This document shows, piece by piece, positions 12,601-27,600 of a DNA stretch of 64,000 nucleotides (positions are counted from its first letter, which is position 1; every line of letters begins with the position of its first letter). The DNA comes from Zonotrichia leucophrys gambelii. Its lineage: Eukaryota; Chordata; Aves; Passeriformes; Passerellidae. Below the pieces are notes generated by a model, which was not told the origin of the DNA, did not search any database, and worked only from the letters and a program-made list of their open reading frames with translations. The translations under genes were made by a program, and so were the position numbers. The stretch is from assembly GCF_028769735.1 (NCBI RefSeq), contig NC_088178.1, positions 6,700,001 through 6,764,000 of the forward strand, in the 5' to 3' direction.

Positions 12601-15600
12601 CTGTCACAAATTCATCTTTCCTGAAGAACCTGAAATAAATCTACTCATCTGCAAGGATTTTATCTGTGGGGAAGTGGGGGAAGCTGTTTTATTCCTCTAA
12701 TCTCAGCTCAGCCATAATCCCCTGCAAGTCCTTCCAGCATTCTCTTTGTTCCTGATAGAAAAGGGTCTCACCAAGACTGGTGTGCAGCCACATTCCTGTG
12801 CCTATGGGTGCTCTGTGCTTCACAAATGTCCCAGATGAGGGAAATAATGCACATTAAGTTCACAGAATCACACACAACGCTGAGGAACAAATCCATAGCA
12901 AGGGAGGACTCGAGAGCTAACAGACTCAAATCTCTACCATTCATACTCCAGGTACAAGAATTTCTGAGTCCCATGAAGTACAGGGTGTTTCCTGGCACCA
13001 GTTTAAGATAAATAAGACCAAATGTGTATTAAAATCAAAATCTTAATAATTTTCTCCTCTCTAAGACAGATCAAAACAATGAAGACAATGTGATAATAAA
13101 AATTCAGTTGAAACTAACAGCAGAACATGCTTCAAGATTTTTTGCTTTCACTAATTAGAAAAAAAAAGCATATAAGCAACATTTCAAGGTGTTTTTCCAA
13201 GCATGCAAAGACTACATGCATACTTAACTTCATACATAAAAACACTTTAAAAGGTCGTTTTGAGAACACATGATTATTAAATTAAATTTACACACAATTT
13301 TTGTGAGACTTAATTTGCATTTACCTGAGTATCTCCATTCAAAAAGAAACCTTAAGAGTAGAACAAGAGGATCTTCTGGGATCAGGCATTCCATAAACTT
13401 ACCATGGACAACGAGCCTGACCTCCTTCACTTGTTTGCCAGCAGTGTTGGTGGCACTGCACTGGTAGCGACCCTTGTCAACCCTGCGAGCACTCTTGATC
13501 TGGAGAACTTGGTCCCTGTCCAGGAGCTCAACGTTGGGATCACCCAAAAACAAAGGTCTGAAACAGAGACCATTTTGCCTCACATAATTCTGCCCTCACC
13601 CCTTCAGCACTGATTTAAACTGACAATAAGAAGAGGTCCTTTGGTTGCAATAATTGTGCTATTCCAGAGTGTCATTTAGCATTAAATTAATAGCTTCAAC
13701 CACAAGAACCAACATGCAGTGACAAGCGATTATGATTAACTCTACTCCTAACTTCTAAAAGAAACCAAACCACAAAAAGTACTTTTCTTAGACCTCCAGG
13801 ATGCCAGCTCCAGAGCCAGAATTGCACACCTGACCTCAGCTCCTTTTCCTAATTTATTCAGTCATGCCAGGCCTTTGCTGATAATAAAATGTCAACTACT
13901 ACACAGGAACAACATATCCTCCATAGCAAAGGATAAGGAATTGTCACAGCAGAGTATCTGTGAGTCCTGAGCAATGCCTATACTGAACCACATTGTTAAA
14001 CACCAAAAAAACCCAGCCCAGCTGGGTTTTAAGCTAATGTTTAAGAATTCTTCTGCTGTGCTTTTCTGGAAGATGAGATGAAGAATTGAAAGTATGCAGG
14101 CTATAAATGTTTTCATACATATATCTGTACATATAGCCTTTCAAGCTTTTAATGTATATATGCAGAACTGCACAAGGCACTAGCCAGCAAAACATCTAAG
14201 TTCTATCTACCACTGAAAAAAACATCTCTGCTAAACAACTGCATTTTAACTAATAATGTGTGAAAAATAATCCAGGTAGAATAACCCACAGAAAAAACTC
14301 AAAGAAATGGTTCTGTTTATCTTGCTTCAACCAACATCTCTCTCCAAAAACCCAAAATCTGCTCTGCAAGTGCCAATAATGGGTGAGTTCAGAAAGGAAA
14401 GCAGGATGTTTAATTTTGATTAAAGAATTTACCACCTCACACCATCCCAAATTCTGTTATGCTAAGTTAACATGAAGTAGTTAAACATTGCACCTCCTTC
14501 CTCTCTGCTCTAGGGGAGGAAGAGCCTGGTACAAACCACAAAAGCTGCCATATACTCACTTGCCATCCTTGAACCAGTGAATGTCAGGAACAGGGAAGCC
14601 TTTGGCTCTGCATTCCAGACGGATTTCCTGGTTGAGGATGACTGCCACTTCACCAGGGCTCTCGGCACCTATAATGCTCGGTGGAACTTTAAAAAGACAA
14701 ACATTAAGGAAGGACTGGTATTTAGCCAGGGAACCTGTGCCCTGTGACTGAAGGGAATTGCAGCTGGATCCCTTGAAACACCTTCAGTGTTCACTGCAGA
14801 GGGAATTCTGCAGATCACAACAGCGTGTCCATTGTGACAAGCACTTCCACACCTGCACTGGTGAACTGTACCAGGGAACACCGCTACATCACACTGCACA
14901 TCCCAAATACAAAACAAAGCACCAAAGCCCAGAAATCAAAAGCAATATTTTGTCTGTGTTGCTTCAAGAATGGCAAAGTTTAAGCACTCAGTGCGTCAGC
15001 AGCCAATAATTCATGGGCAGTGAGTAGAAGAATCTATTTATAATGAGTTAAAATTTATTGGCTTCTTAAATATCAACTGTTTTTCCAATCACCAACTAAA
15101 ACCCAAACCAAACAAAACCCAGCCCCAAAGCCATGGAACTAACCAAGTATATGGAGGTTAAACAGCTTCTCAGAACTTCCTGCTACGTTTATGGCTTTGC
15201 ATGAATACTGTCCTGCGTCCTCAGTAGTGGCTTTCAGGAGCTTCAGTATCTTCCCATTGTGCAAAATCTGGAGAGCACTGCTTTCCACAACCTTAGAGGA
15301 ACCCGAGACATTAGCCTTATGTGATCCAAGCTACAGCAGCCAAGTATCACAGCTGGATTTTTATAAGAAAATGGTAGTTTTAGTGGAAGGATAATCTGTT
15401 TCCCCTTTCAGTTTCAGCACTAATCTCCTGCCCTGCTGCAATGTATTCAATATGGTTTATAGCTCAGCCTAGGACAGGGAGGGGAAAACTCCAAACAGCA
15501 GCAATGGGTAGTCCCAGGACTGCATAAAGGGACCTCTCCTCATCTAAAGCTACAACTTATCAGCTACAAGTGGAAACAGTGTACTCAAGGATAATCCTGA

Positions 15601-18600
15601 GGGATTCAATTCACCTCCAAAAGTTTTTATTTCTCCAGCTACAGAATGAAAAAAATGGCAATATTGGTCCCCTCTGCATGGATTAGAATCTACAATACTA
15701 GGGGATTGCCAAGGTCAATTCCTAAGGGAATATCGAAAATAAAGAGTTTACATTTGACTTACAGAATTAATGGATGAGTCGTATTTAGCTGCCTTTTTGT
15801 GGGGGTGTTCTTAGAGCACCTAAATTTACATAAAGGCATTTACCTGTATTTATTCTGAATGAATTCTCATACCAAGCCCTCCAAAGTCCACAGTTAGATT
15901 AATCCAACATACCTGGATATCATCCTTATACCAGGAGATGACTGGAGAGGGGTTACCAGTTACTTCACAGAAGAGACTTACAGCGTGATGAACAACCACA
16001 GATGTATTTGCCACCTTATCTTGATCTCTAATTTCAGGAGGAACTGCAAGAAAGCTCAACATTATGACTTAAGTCTTCCTATTACAGTGCTTTCTCCTTT
16101 CTTCCTTTCCGTCCCAGTCAAGGACTACTACAAATCAAAATTTCTCTAACCCTCCTCATTCTCTTCCCAACATTTCTATTCGTCTTTAGGCTCTGGACAT
16201 ATCTTCCTGCATCCTTTCTTCTCTTTGCCAAAAACAGTCTTCTCTTGCTCAATAACAGACTCCCAGGGAAATTCACTCAAATATATGCACCATCAACGTT
16301 TTAAGAGAATAATCTTAAAATTAATCTTTACTTCAATTTTGAAATCTAGTATTATTTGTTTGCATATGAAGGAAGCCTATTCCAGAGTCATCCTTCCTCT
16401 TCACTGGTCCAGTCATGCCCAAGAACCCCACCTATCATTTGTCCCACTATGAATGCAGAGAGAATGGCCTTAAATTGTGGATTAGAAAGTTCCAACCCCA
16501 CTGAGGAGATGGAATTCCTGCCCTTCTTAAAACAAGGATATAACCCTTCTCAGGCTCTAGAACTTACTGTCATGGGAAGCGAACAAGTCTGGAATAAAAG
16601 TAGTTTGTAGGGTTTCTATTTACTAACTAGGATTCTGGAAGAGGAAGAATATCAGCAAATAGAAAATCTCCTAGTCTGTGTTCACTCTGATAACTCTTCT
16701 CTCATTTGAAATGCAGATCTAGCCCTCAATCTGTAACTTCTATGGCACAAAGCTTCATTTGGTATTCACATTAAAATTTTCAAGTAAAACTGGAGTTTCT
16801 ATCAAATAAGATCCTTGAGCAAAACAAGTATGGCTTGAGCATAAAGCCACAGAGAACAGAAAAAAACAAGGGAAAAGAAAAACTATAGAGAGTATAAAAA
16901 ACTCAGAAAAATAGGAAGTACTCAGATGTTATAATTTAACACAACAAGGGCAGATTTGGGCCATGAAATTTGCAAGAAGAAAACAGAAGATCCTTTCCCC
17001 AAGGCAGCTCCCTATGGGCTGTATGTATTATTTACCATGGACTTTCAGGCTGTATCTCCTCTGTGTGCTCCCTGCCTCGTTGGCTGCCACGCAGACATAG
17101 TCCCCACTGTCTGAGGGTGCGAGGGCAGCTATGACCAGGAGGGTCCCATCCTCCAGCACCGAGAGCCCCGGCTCGGCCCCGCTCAGCTCCCGCCCGTTCC
17201 GCAGCCACTTGATGGCAGGCTTGGGAGTACCTGCAAGGAGAAGGGGAAACGGCCACAAATGCTTCCCTCAGCTCAGAACAAGATTGATTCAAACAACTCC
17301 TGCTGCTTGCTGGAAGGACAACACACGGGGAGGCCAGGAGCTTCCAAGAGGAAGCTCCAGCTGTTACAGGATGATTTTAACATTAAAAATCTTCATCCTA
17401 AACACTGTAAAATCCTTGTTGGCTAGCAATGACTTTCCACAGGACTTCCACACACAGTGGTGATTTAAATCACTGTTAGTTTGAATTTTTCCATATAAAG
17501 CATACATGGAAAATACTGTGTGGATTGGACATTTTTACAGCAGCGTTGTAATGTGCAATGGTCAGCAGATAAAGATTATTTTGTCACCAAGACACTCACC
17601 TTTTGCAGGGCATGGGAATGCAATGTGCTGGTTGGCCACTCTTTCTTGGAAAGGGCTGTTGAATGGAGGGTCCAGGTCCTCAATAGTGGGAGGCTCTGAA
17701 AGAAAATCAGACCCAAAAACCTGCTTGATCTCTGCTCCAAACAGAAAAATACAGTTTGACAATACATAACACTAAGTCTCTCTCATTCGCATGAGGTCAC
17801 ATTCCAATAACCCTCTTTACATTGACTGGAATGGGCACTGCACAAGTAGTTTCCATTTCAGTAGGAATATTTAGGAAGTAAGCAGGACAAAAAGAGTTCA
17901 AACTTGACAGAAAATAGTTCTCTTTAAATCTTGCTAAATTTATTTTGAAGGCAATGTTTCTGCATTATCTCAAAAATATTATTTTAACTGTTTTTTCCCC
18001 ACACCGCATATTTTAGTACTACTGCCATCCTTTGTTCTCAAGTCTCATTTTAAACTCCTGTGCTGACTGAGACCATATGAAGCATATTCTTTATAATTGA
18101 ATAAAGTTACTGAGAGCTCTTTGTTGCCTGTAGGAAGCGTTTCTCAGCATCTCTGATCCAAAGGGATCAGAACGTCGCCTTTAGACTTTTGCAAAGAGGA
18201 AACAATTCCTGCTTAGTTTAAGTCAGTCATGCTCCATTGACATCTGTCAGCCCTCAGGTAAGGAGCTGCACTACGCATTTAAATTGGCACATTGACCACT
18301 TACCCTTTTACCATTTCAACATAATTTTTTAATTTAAATATAGAGAGAGTGTGTGCACACTTCTTTTTTTTTATTTCTGCAACCTCTCCAAAGACTAGTT
18401 GCTCACTCTAACTCTCCTCAATTACCATCAGAACATAACATCTAAACCAGATGTGGCTTTTGCATCACGTAACAGTGGGTGAGAGAAAGCCCTGTCCGGC
18501 AAGGCCCCAACCCCACACGAGTCTGGGCTAGGGCAGGAGCGTGGCCCCAAAGGAGTACCTTGCACTTGTACTGTGACCTCTGCCATGTCACTGCCAGCAC

Positions 18601-21600
18601 TGTTGGCGGCCACACAGGTGTAGATGCCAGCATCAGGGAGCTGGACACTGCTGATGGCCAGAGCTCCATCTGGGCTCTGCAGGAACTTCCCCCCGTCTGT
18701 GGGCACAGCACTTGTGCCTCTCAACCAAGAGACCGAGGGGGCAGGGATGCCCTGGGCACGGCAGGGAAGCTCCACTCGCTGCCCCGCCTGCACTTTCAGA
18801 ACTCGAGGCCCACGCTGGATCCTTGGAGGAACTGGGGAAGACAAGTTTAGTCCACAGAAATGTTAAAGAAACAATGTACAGGATCATTCTTCAGGCTGGG
18901 ACAGCTGGGAGTGTTCAGCCAGGTGAAGAGAAGGTTCCAGGGAGACCATAGAGCACCTCCCAGTGCCTAAGGAGGCTCCAGGAGAGCCAGAGGTGGACTG
19001 GGGACAAGGGATGGAGGGACAGGACAAGGAGGAACTCTAATTTTAAAATAAGAGAGGGGAGATTCAGACCAGTTATAAGAAATAATTTTTTTATGGTGAG
19101 GATAGTGAGGCATTTGCATAGGGTGCCCAGAGAAGCTGTGGCTGCCCCTGGATCCCTGGAAGGGTCCAAGGCCAGGCTGGACAGGGCTTGGGGCACCCTG
19201 GGATAGTGGGAGGTGTCCCTGCTCATGGCAGGAGTGACACTGGATGTCCTTTTAAAAGTCTCTTTCAACTCAAATCATTTTATGATCCTATGAAATTCTT
19301 TCCTATTTTTATCATTTTACAAAATGTTCCTTATTTACTGAAATCAAATGCCCTCAGGTGACTACAAGAGCAGCCCTGCATGTTGTCTGCACAGAACAGG
19401 ACGGGAGACACCCTGGTGCTGAATTTATTTGAACAAACCACACTGCACAACTCCCATGCGCATTGCCATATTCTGAGCACACTGGAAGAGCTGTGGGTAC
19501 TGGCTCTTCATAACACAAAACAATTCAAAAGCTTTTATGATAGAGTTAATCACATTTTCCTTTTGGAATTTTAATTTCCTTTCCCTAATCCCTGATCTTT
19601 GTATGTTTCCAAACACAAGTTCAGACAAGGGAGACAAAATACAACTGGAAGCGATTCTGCCGGTCCTACAGAATAATATCAATTCATCCTAAGTCTTTCG
19701 CCACAATATTTTTTTTCCTAAGGATCATTGGCAATATAAAGACTTTTTAAGAAATGCCTGAAACAATAACAAGTGACATTTTTTCAGACTTGACATTATG
19801 TGAGTGTTAAAGAGACAGTGGTTGGGCCCCGGTGTGGGAAGAGCAGGAGAGAGACAAAGGAGCAATATGAGATAAAGGTAAGGAAAGAGAGAAGGACACA
19901 GGTCCTGGCTGGAGCCACTGGACACCTTTACGCATGTCTATGTATTTCTGGGTGTTTATACAATATTTACTTTCCACAAAATCAGTAACTCACATATGAA
20001 GATAATACAACCTGAAAGAACAACAGCTGAGAGGATTTAATGTCAATTAGGAAAAAACTTTGGAAACCTCTTAAAGATGCTCAGTTCCACGTGGAAACTT
20101 GCAGATGATGAACCCTGGAGTTCCAACTCACCATGTACACTGAGCTTCACTGACTGAGTCACGTTCCCAGCAATGTTTGTGGCGACACAGACATACATTC
20201 CACTGTCTGAGACTTGGGTCTCACTGATCTTCATGGACCCTGAGGGGAGGAAAGTGTGTCTGGAAAAAGAAGAAGCAGATAAAATGTATAAATATGTATG
20301 GAAAGGTGAATGACCTCTCCTTGCACACTGCTAATGTTTGCTAGGAGCTAAAATAACACCACTCTTACCATATAACACAACTATGACTTATATTTACTCC
20401 TATTCTTTCTAACTCTTTATGGAGCCCCCATATTCAGAATACACAGCAAATATCTAAACTTTAAGATCCAAATTACAAAATTAGGTTCTAGCTATTTATA
20501 TGACTTATTAAAATGTGATAGAGGCAGAGAACTTGAGCTCTTCACCCTCTTGTTAAAATTTTTTGCTCAGCTCAGGTCAAGAGGGCCAGAAAGTTAAAAT
20601 TTTTATTAGTGCTTCATCCTGGCAAAAAAAGTGACGTTACATTGATTCAAGATGGAAGACAGGATTTTGATTCAAAACTGTTAATTCTGGTGTTTATAGG
20701 AATTGCCATTATTCCCCAGTAAACAATTCACTACACAGCATTAAGTTCTCCCACAGTTCTGGTCACAGATCTTTAACATCAGAAGCTACTTGGGCCAGCT
20801 AAGCCAAAATCTTCTGAAAGAGTCAAAGGTAATAGAGACAGGGAAAATAAGTGAGGAGGAAAGAAAAATGACAGCTAAGGACTGATGAGAAGAAATTCAA
20901 GCCTGGCACTCAAGGTAACATCCAGAATTGGTGGATCATCTGTCTTCCGTTCTGCGGCACTTACTAGGACAACTTTATCATAAGGACATAAATGGTGAAT
21001 TTGGGGATTGCAAGGCTGGAGAGATGAATGAAAGTGAAATGTATTTTCTCCAGTGTAAAATCTGTCTGATACTACAATTCCTCCTCCTCTGCCTGTATAT
21101 TTCCAAACTTTTTGGCGCTTTTTTTAATAAGCCCAAAAGACAAATTTCTGAGGCAACTTCTCCTCCTTGACTTTGTCCAGTAATTACATTTGCTTTCTGA
21201 TAAAAGTTCCTTCATATCTGATTTCCCTCTTCCTTTGTTTACTGTTCACATTTCTAACAAGATCTTTGGGTGGTCTCAAACAGTTCTGTTTGGACTAATC
21301 TGTAACTTTTGCTGACATCTGTAAACAATTTTATGTAATGGGCTGAGCTGGACTTCTGTTCCTCTGGACAACTTGGATCTCACCACAACAGCCATGAGCA
21401 AGTATCCTAATTTATCAGCATCTCCTGAGGTAAAACAAGGACAAGTAAGAGATGAAGAATGCAGATTTATTAGTGCATGCAACATGCTCACAGGACACAG
21501 CAGAAAATCCTTCATGGATTACTGACAACAAGCCAAATCCCTGCACATGAGCCTTCTTCAGCAGACACAGTGGCAAAAGATCTGCTGAGGCTGTCACAGG

Positions 21601-24600
21601 CTCCCTGGAATGACTCCAAGGTGCAGGTTTGGCCAGGAGGATCTCCAGTACAACTCCTTAGGTCAGACACCGGCTGATTCCATCCATGGATCACTGGGAG
21701 ACACCAGCAAGCACAGTGTGCCTCTGGCCAGCCTTGTCATTCCCTGTTTTATAGACACAGCTGGTGCCTGGCCCTTCTGAGGGACCCTGAGGAGCAGAAA
21801 GCAGCAGCACAGTTCGTGACACTACCTGGCACTCCAATGGGGAGCTCATCTCCCTCTTGTTCTGTGCCACATTAAATAATAAGGGAGAACTCTAACACTG
21901 TCCAACACAGTTCCCTGCTCTTCATTCTCTAAGGCTGTCAGCTCAACATTTTACAAGTATTTAACTGTGCTTTCACATGTTCAAGAGTCTCTGGTTAGTT
22001 TCTGGATCCAAAACACAGTACACAACATGCCCTTATCAGCACACCCAAACATTTATCATCATCATCTGTATCCTACTGGCAGCCCAGGCTTCACATAAAT
22101 CACAGACAGTGTTCCCCTGACATAAATGTGAAGTAAGAAAAGAAACACAGTTTTTAGACAATTACAATCATGCACAGATGATGTGGGTCTCTGGGCACCA
22201 CCACAGCACAAATGCCCAGGATCTCTTTCCTCCTGGCCCCCTGAGATTGGATATAAGCACAAGCTGGAATGGGAGCTGTGAAATCATGCACAGGCTTAGC
22301 AGGCTTGGGCAAGAGCTTCAAGACCCAGTACGAGAGGTCAGGCAGGACAAAGTAACAGAGTAACACCTTCTGAGCAATCCTGTGGCAGTCAGGAATCACA
22401 CACCCTTCCAAAATCCCAACAGTTTGGAGGCAATTTCAGTTTTCTTCAGTTTTATATCAAACACTGTTACCTTGGAGAGAATGGAGATATGAGCTGCATT
22501 TCTTTGGCCCAGGTAATTATGGGGGGTGGCAAGCTCCTCACTTCACATGGAAGTGTGACATCTTCCCCTGCAATTACTGAGACCTCTATGGGTTTATCAT
22601 GTGCATTTCCTTGCTGGTCTCCAGGCCCGGACACTCTGGGTTTCACTACAACATGGAACACGTTAAGAAGCTGCAATGAATATACATATTTGTACAAATG
22701 TAACATCATACAACATCTCTTTTTTTATCATGTATAAAACATTACAATCCTGTTTTAATGACCTGTCTGCAATAGAGATAGATCCCTGCCATGCTGATAT
22801 ACAGTGCCTGTAGCTCAGACACAGACTGATGCCCACATGGAACACCACAAATACCAGACAGCCTTGACTAGCCATTCAACAAGATGGACACAACAAATGG
22901 CTGTAATTCCTAAGTGTGCTGAGCTCTGCACTGCATAGGTAGCTTGCAACCACTCACTCAACTGTTACACAACAGCCTCAGTAACTCCAAGCCATAAAAG
23001 CCTTGCAAACCACACCTACACCTGAACCAAATTCTAATAACATTGGATTGATGATGACAGGAAGGCTTGGGACTGGTGGGATTAAGGGATCTTCATTCCT
23101 CTCCCAGCAGGAAATTCTACTCCTGTACAGATGCTTCCCATCCACTTCCATAAAGCTGAAATTATGCTCAGTCCAAGGTCTGTGAACTTGAGGTAAGAGG
23201 GATAAGGAGGCTTTAAGGGAATTATAATGGCTGAGGGACAGGCCTTTTGGGATCAGTCATGTATAAAACAGCCTGGTTTGGGGATCCAGAAGCACCAACT
23301 AGAGAAGAGTTCCCATCCCATGTGCTGTGAATGTGCCTATCTCCCAATGCACTGGGTGGGTGGCAGGGGTACTGCAGCTGAGCTGAGGTGACACCCACCA
23401 TAGACAGTCAGCTGCACCTTCCTGGTGGCATAGCCAGCAGCATTGGTGGCAGTGCACACGTATTCCCCGCTCTCCTCTCCCCCTGGGGACACCACATACA
23501 GGCTTCCATCCGACCCTGCCGAGAACCTCACGTTGCTGGGAAGGATTACCTCTCCTTTCTGTGGAAAGAAAAATAATCAAAGTCCACAGTGCATGGATTT
23601 TCCAAAATAAATTACAATTATTTAACTGTAATCATGTAATCCAAATTACAATTATTTAATTCAATAAAAGCTGCTTTTATTTTTATAAGGCTGATATGGA
23701 CAAAATATTTTATATTAGCTAAGAAACTTAGCCCTAAAATTCAATTTACACAAATTAATTAACTACAATTAACTCTGCACAGTCCTTGGGTATCATTTTC
23801 TAAGAAGTAATAAGAACAGATGCACGGGGATTCTTATGCAGAGAACTTACTACATTTTACACACCCAAAGTCTTAAATGAAAATTTAAAAAATAGTAGTC
23901 AAGAATAATAATCAAGACTTCAACTGAGGTAATTTTGACATTGATTTCTCATGTCAAAATGAATCTTGTATATGTTACACAAACTTGTTCTTGGTCAGCT
24001 GCCTCCTCCTTGTCTGTAGTTGGATAAGTGATTAAATAAAGAAAAATAAATCCTCCCATATTCTCCTCTCTATCAAACCAACAGTTTTTTTAACAGTTAA
24101 CCATGTTCTATTCCTTCTTTGAAACAAAGCTGTTCCCAAGGCCCCAATCAGTTACATCTGCACAACTTCTGAGATCCACAAGTGTCTTCACACCACATCA
24201 TGTGAGCTGTAACATACCCCAAATAACTGTTACTACCAGAAATTATCCTGCTCAAGGAGGAAAAAAACCCTAAAACTGGCTTTAAGACAAATTCCCTCAA
24301 AGGCTGAGGTCCTCCTTGGTGCACATCTTGTCAAGGCCATGACTGAAAAGTCATGGGTTAACCCCACATTGCCATTATTAAATACATTTTCCTCAGAGAA
24401 AAAAGTCAGAGCTCTACAAGAAAAATGAACTCTCAGTCTGTGGCAGGCTGCCTAAAATCCAATTATCAACTCACAACAGGAACAGGAACAATTTCTAAGT
24501 GTAAACCCCATAAAGATACAGCGATAACCTAAGCCCTGCCAAAGAATGGAACATTGAGCTGTGGCAGGACCACGGCCAAAAGTTCTGCTCTAAGAAACAA

Positions 24601-27600
24601 AAGCAGCTCTGAACAAACAGAGATTTCCAGGTCCCTCAAAAGTGCAGTTTTGGGCCATGTTCTTCAAATATAGTTTTTATGGCAACTAAATTATGTGTTC
24701 AGCCCATTTTTCAGCATGATCAGCTCAAAGGTGAGGAGTTACCTTGGACCAGACAATGGATGGCTTGGGAACTCCACTTGCTTTGCAGGGCAGTGTCACT
24801 GGGATTCCTTCAATGGTGCTGAATATCTGCTGTCCGTGCTGAATGACAGGCACGACTAAAACACAGGCAAATATTAAAGACATGCAGAACACATTACAAC
24901 ATGAAACAACTCTTATGAGAAAATCCTTATATGCAATTACTACTTCCTACTGGCAAGGAGGTTTGGGACCTTTTGGCCTCTTCTCCAACCCTAACAGGGA
25001 CAAGGAGCCACTTTCCAGCCTTTCAGGACAGAATAAATCCCTGTTCACTACATAGACTGCCAGCCATAGGCAGTGCATTATGTACACGCAGTTTTTAACT
25101 AACTGCAGGTATTTCACTGACTGAAATTGTTTCAGCAAGGCTTTGTCACATTATCCTCTGATAACATTTTAGGCTTTGCTTCTCAAAATCAGTAACAGGA
25201 AGACAACAAAAACCTGAATTCCCTCACTCAGTTAAGCCGCCTTTGAATTAACAGAAAAATAAGGTAAGATTTAAGGGTACAATACCAAAACCAAGATATT
25301 TATAAACACATACAAAGATATTTCTTCTTGTTCTCAAGCTCTGAAACATCCAAGAAAATAGTGTTGACATGGAAGATCTTATGAGTATTTGCCTGTACTA
25401 AAAATTTATAGTCATTCTTTATATAAAAGGAGGTTTCAGCATCTTCAGTGAAGCTCAAAATAAATCTCCCATGATTAATTTAACATGTGAGAAAATTTAA
25501 CATGTGAGAAACTATGAAGTGATTGTAGCCTCGCAAAGCTAGCACAAATATGCTCAGCTGAAATACAGATGAGTTGCCAAAATGCTAACACTCTGTCTTG
25601 CTGTCAGTGCAGTTTTTGGTATGTTTTAATTAAAGAGAAAAAAATAAGCAGGAGGAGAATGGGGATGACACCAAAAACAAACAAATTATGACTTTTGCCA
25701 AACTCATAATTAATTTCCTTTCATTCTAATTCTCCCATGAGCTGTGCTTCTTTACACCAGTTACGAAACACGCAGACAGCACTCCTCATGGTTTTCTAGC
25801 CAACTCCCATTTGCACCTGCCTGTTAATTAAACCAGATGAAGATTGCACAGCGCAGCCTCTGAACGAGGATCTTTTGTGAACACAAAATAGTTTTATCTG
25901 ATTTTACTTGAAAAAGAGTCTTGATCACTGAGCTCCTCCCTGCGCAGTGCACCCAATCCCCCCTGTGTTCCTTTACAAAGCAGCATCATGACAGGAGAGG
26001 TGCCGTGGGCAGCTCTAAGTGCAGCGAAGCAGTGAAAGCCACCGTGGTCAGCGCTGCCCCTCGTGCCCCAGGCTGGAAGGGCAGGCTGCTGCTCACCGAA
26101 GACGTGGACAGTGGTGGTGCTGTTGCTGGTGCCCGCCACGCTGCTGGCCATGCAGGTGTAATCCCCCCCATCCTGCAGCCGAACCCGCTCCAGGTGCAGG
26201 CTGCCGTCGCTGCGCACGCTCACGTAGGGATTGGGAACCAGCTGCCAAAGGAGAGAAAGGTATTTACCTTTCACTGGGAAATACTCCTGATACACCCTGG
26301 GATACAGTGTGGCTCTGCTTGGCTATGTCACATTGTTAAAAATTATGTGCTCCTGCAGAATTTTACTAGAGCTTTTCCTACTTTCCATTTTTAATACAGA
26401 ACTAATTTTACTTAAGAGTTTCAGCAGCACCTCGTATTTACTGCTGGAGTGAGAGTAAGAACTGCAAGAGACACACTGCCACAGCATATCCTGTGCCGCC
26501 ACTCCTGCTTTTAATGAAGCAAACCCAAATTTAGCTCCATTACTTCACTGTATTTTTATTGATTATTCCAGTAATTGATAAGTGCAATGACTTGTTCTTC
26601 CTCCACAGGCAGACTATTTTCCTTTACAATTATCAAAACCTTCTAACTTCCATATCCATCAAACAGATTGGCTCTGAAGCAAACCATTGTGCAAGAGAAT
26701 TGTAACTTTCACCAAGGAGTAAGCCTTGAAGAGTTATATATCCTACAGCAACATCAAACACCCTGAGCTTGGCAGCACAGCCCTCCCTCATAAAGAGTTG
26801 TTAGAAAGCAAATCTGTTCCAGTCACACTCAGAAGCAGCTGAATTCTTCTCTAAATATAACTTACTCCAACACTTTCCTTGGAGCACAGCATTTCCCAGC
26901 AGTTTACAATGACAGGAAACCAGCACTACTAGAGAGAGGAATTAGCAACTCAACAAGGAGGATCCTGCCAGTATTTCTCACAGAGCTTTACAGCCTGTGC
27001 GCCTTGCACAGCCTAAGGAAAAGCCAGTGATTCCCAGAGACACCTAAACTGAGCTGGAAACCTGAACGGGGGTCAGGTAGCACCAGGTTCTGCTTTGTGA
27101 CAATACATTAGGCATTTTGCTACAGTATTTTAATTCCAGTTGTGTAGAAAGGGTTTTAGGGAGAAATTAGGAACAAAGATAAAAAACGGCTTCATAGGGT
27201 AAAGTCAGAAATTTTAGTATTAAAGAACTGAAGTTTCATTCACACAACCAACCCAGGTGCGGTGTCTACAGCATCTTTCTAGAATCTCTGAGTGATTTGG
27301 GTGGGAAGGGATTAAAAAGATCACCTAGCTGTGTCTGCAGGAGATATAAACTGGCAATGGTATGTTCCCAAGGGGGAAAGAAAACACACTCATTCATGCT
27401 CTGAGTAGAGCACTACCAGGAAAGGAGGATATGGAACAGGGATACTGGTATTTAATTCAGCCCATCAGCAACAGGAAAAGGCAAGATGTTAAAACATCCT
27501 AAATCTACAGAAATTGTCTGGTACCTTTATTTTGAAAAACCCACTTTTGTCATTCCAGCCACTAGCATTCCCATATTCAGAGTCCAAGGCTGAAGTTCAT

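Larger units (their letters stand above)
11464..18558. other. HMCN1: HMCN1 introns between Ig 13 and Ig 9 exons
   Basis: Introns 11464-13402, 13558-14559, 14687-15143, 15292-15912, 16044-17035, 17231-17599 and 17696-18558. I recognise no CR1, LTR or other repeat here, which makes this about 7 kb the most repeat-poor part of the window. Confidence 0.6.
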
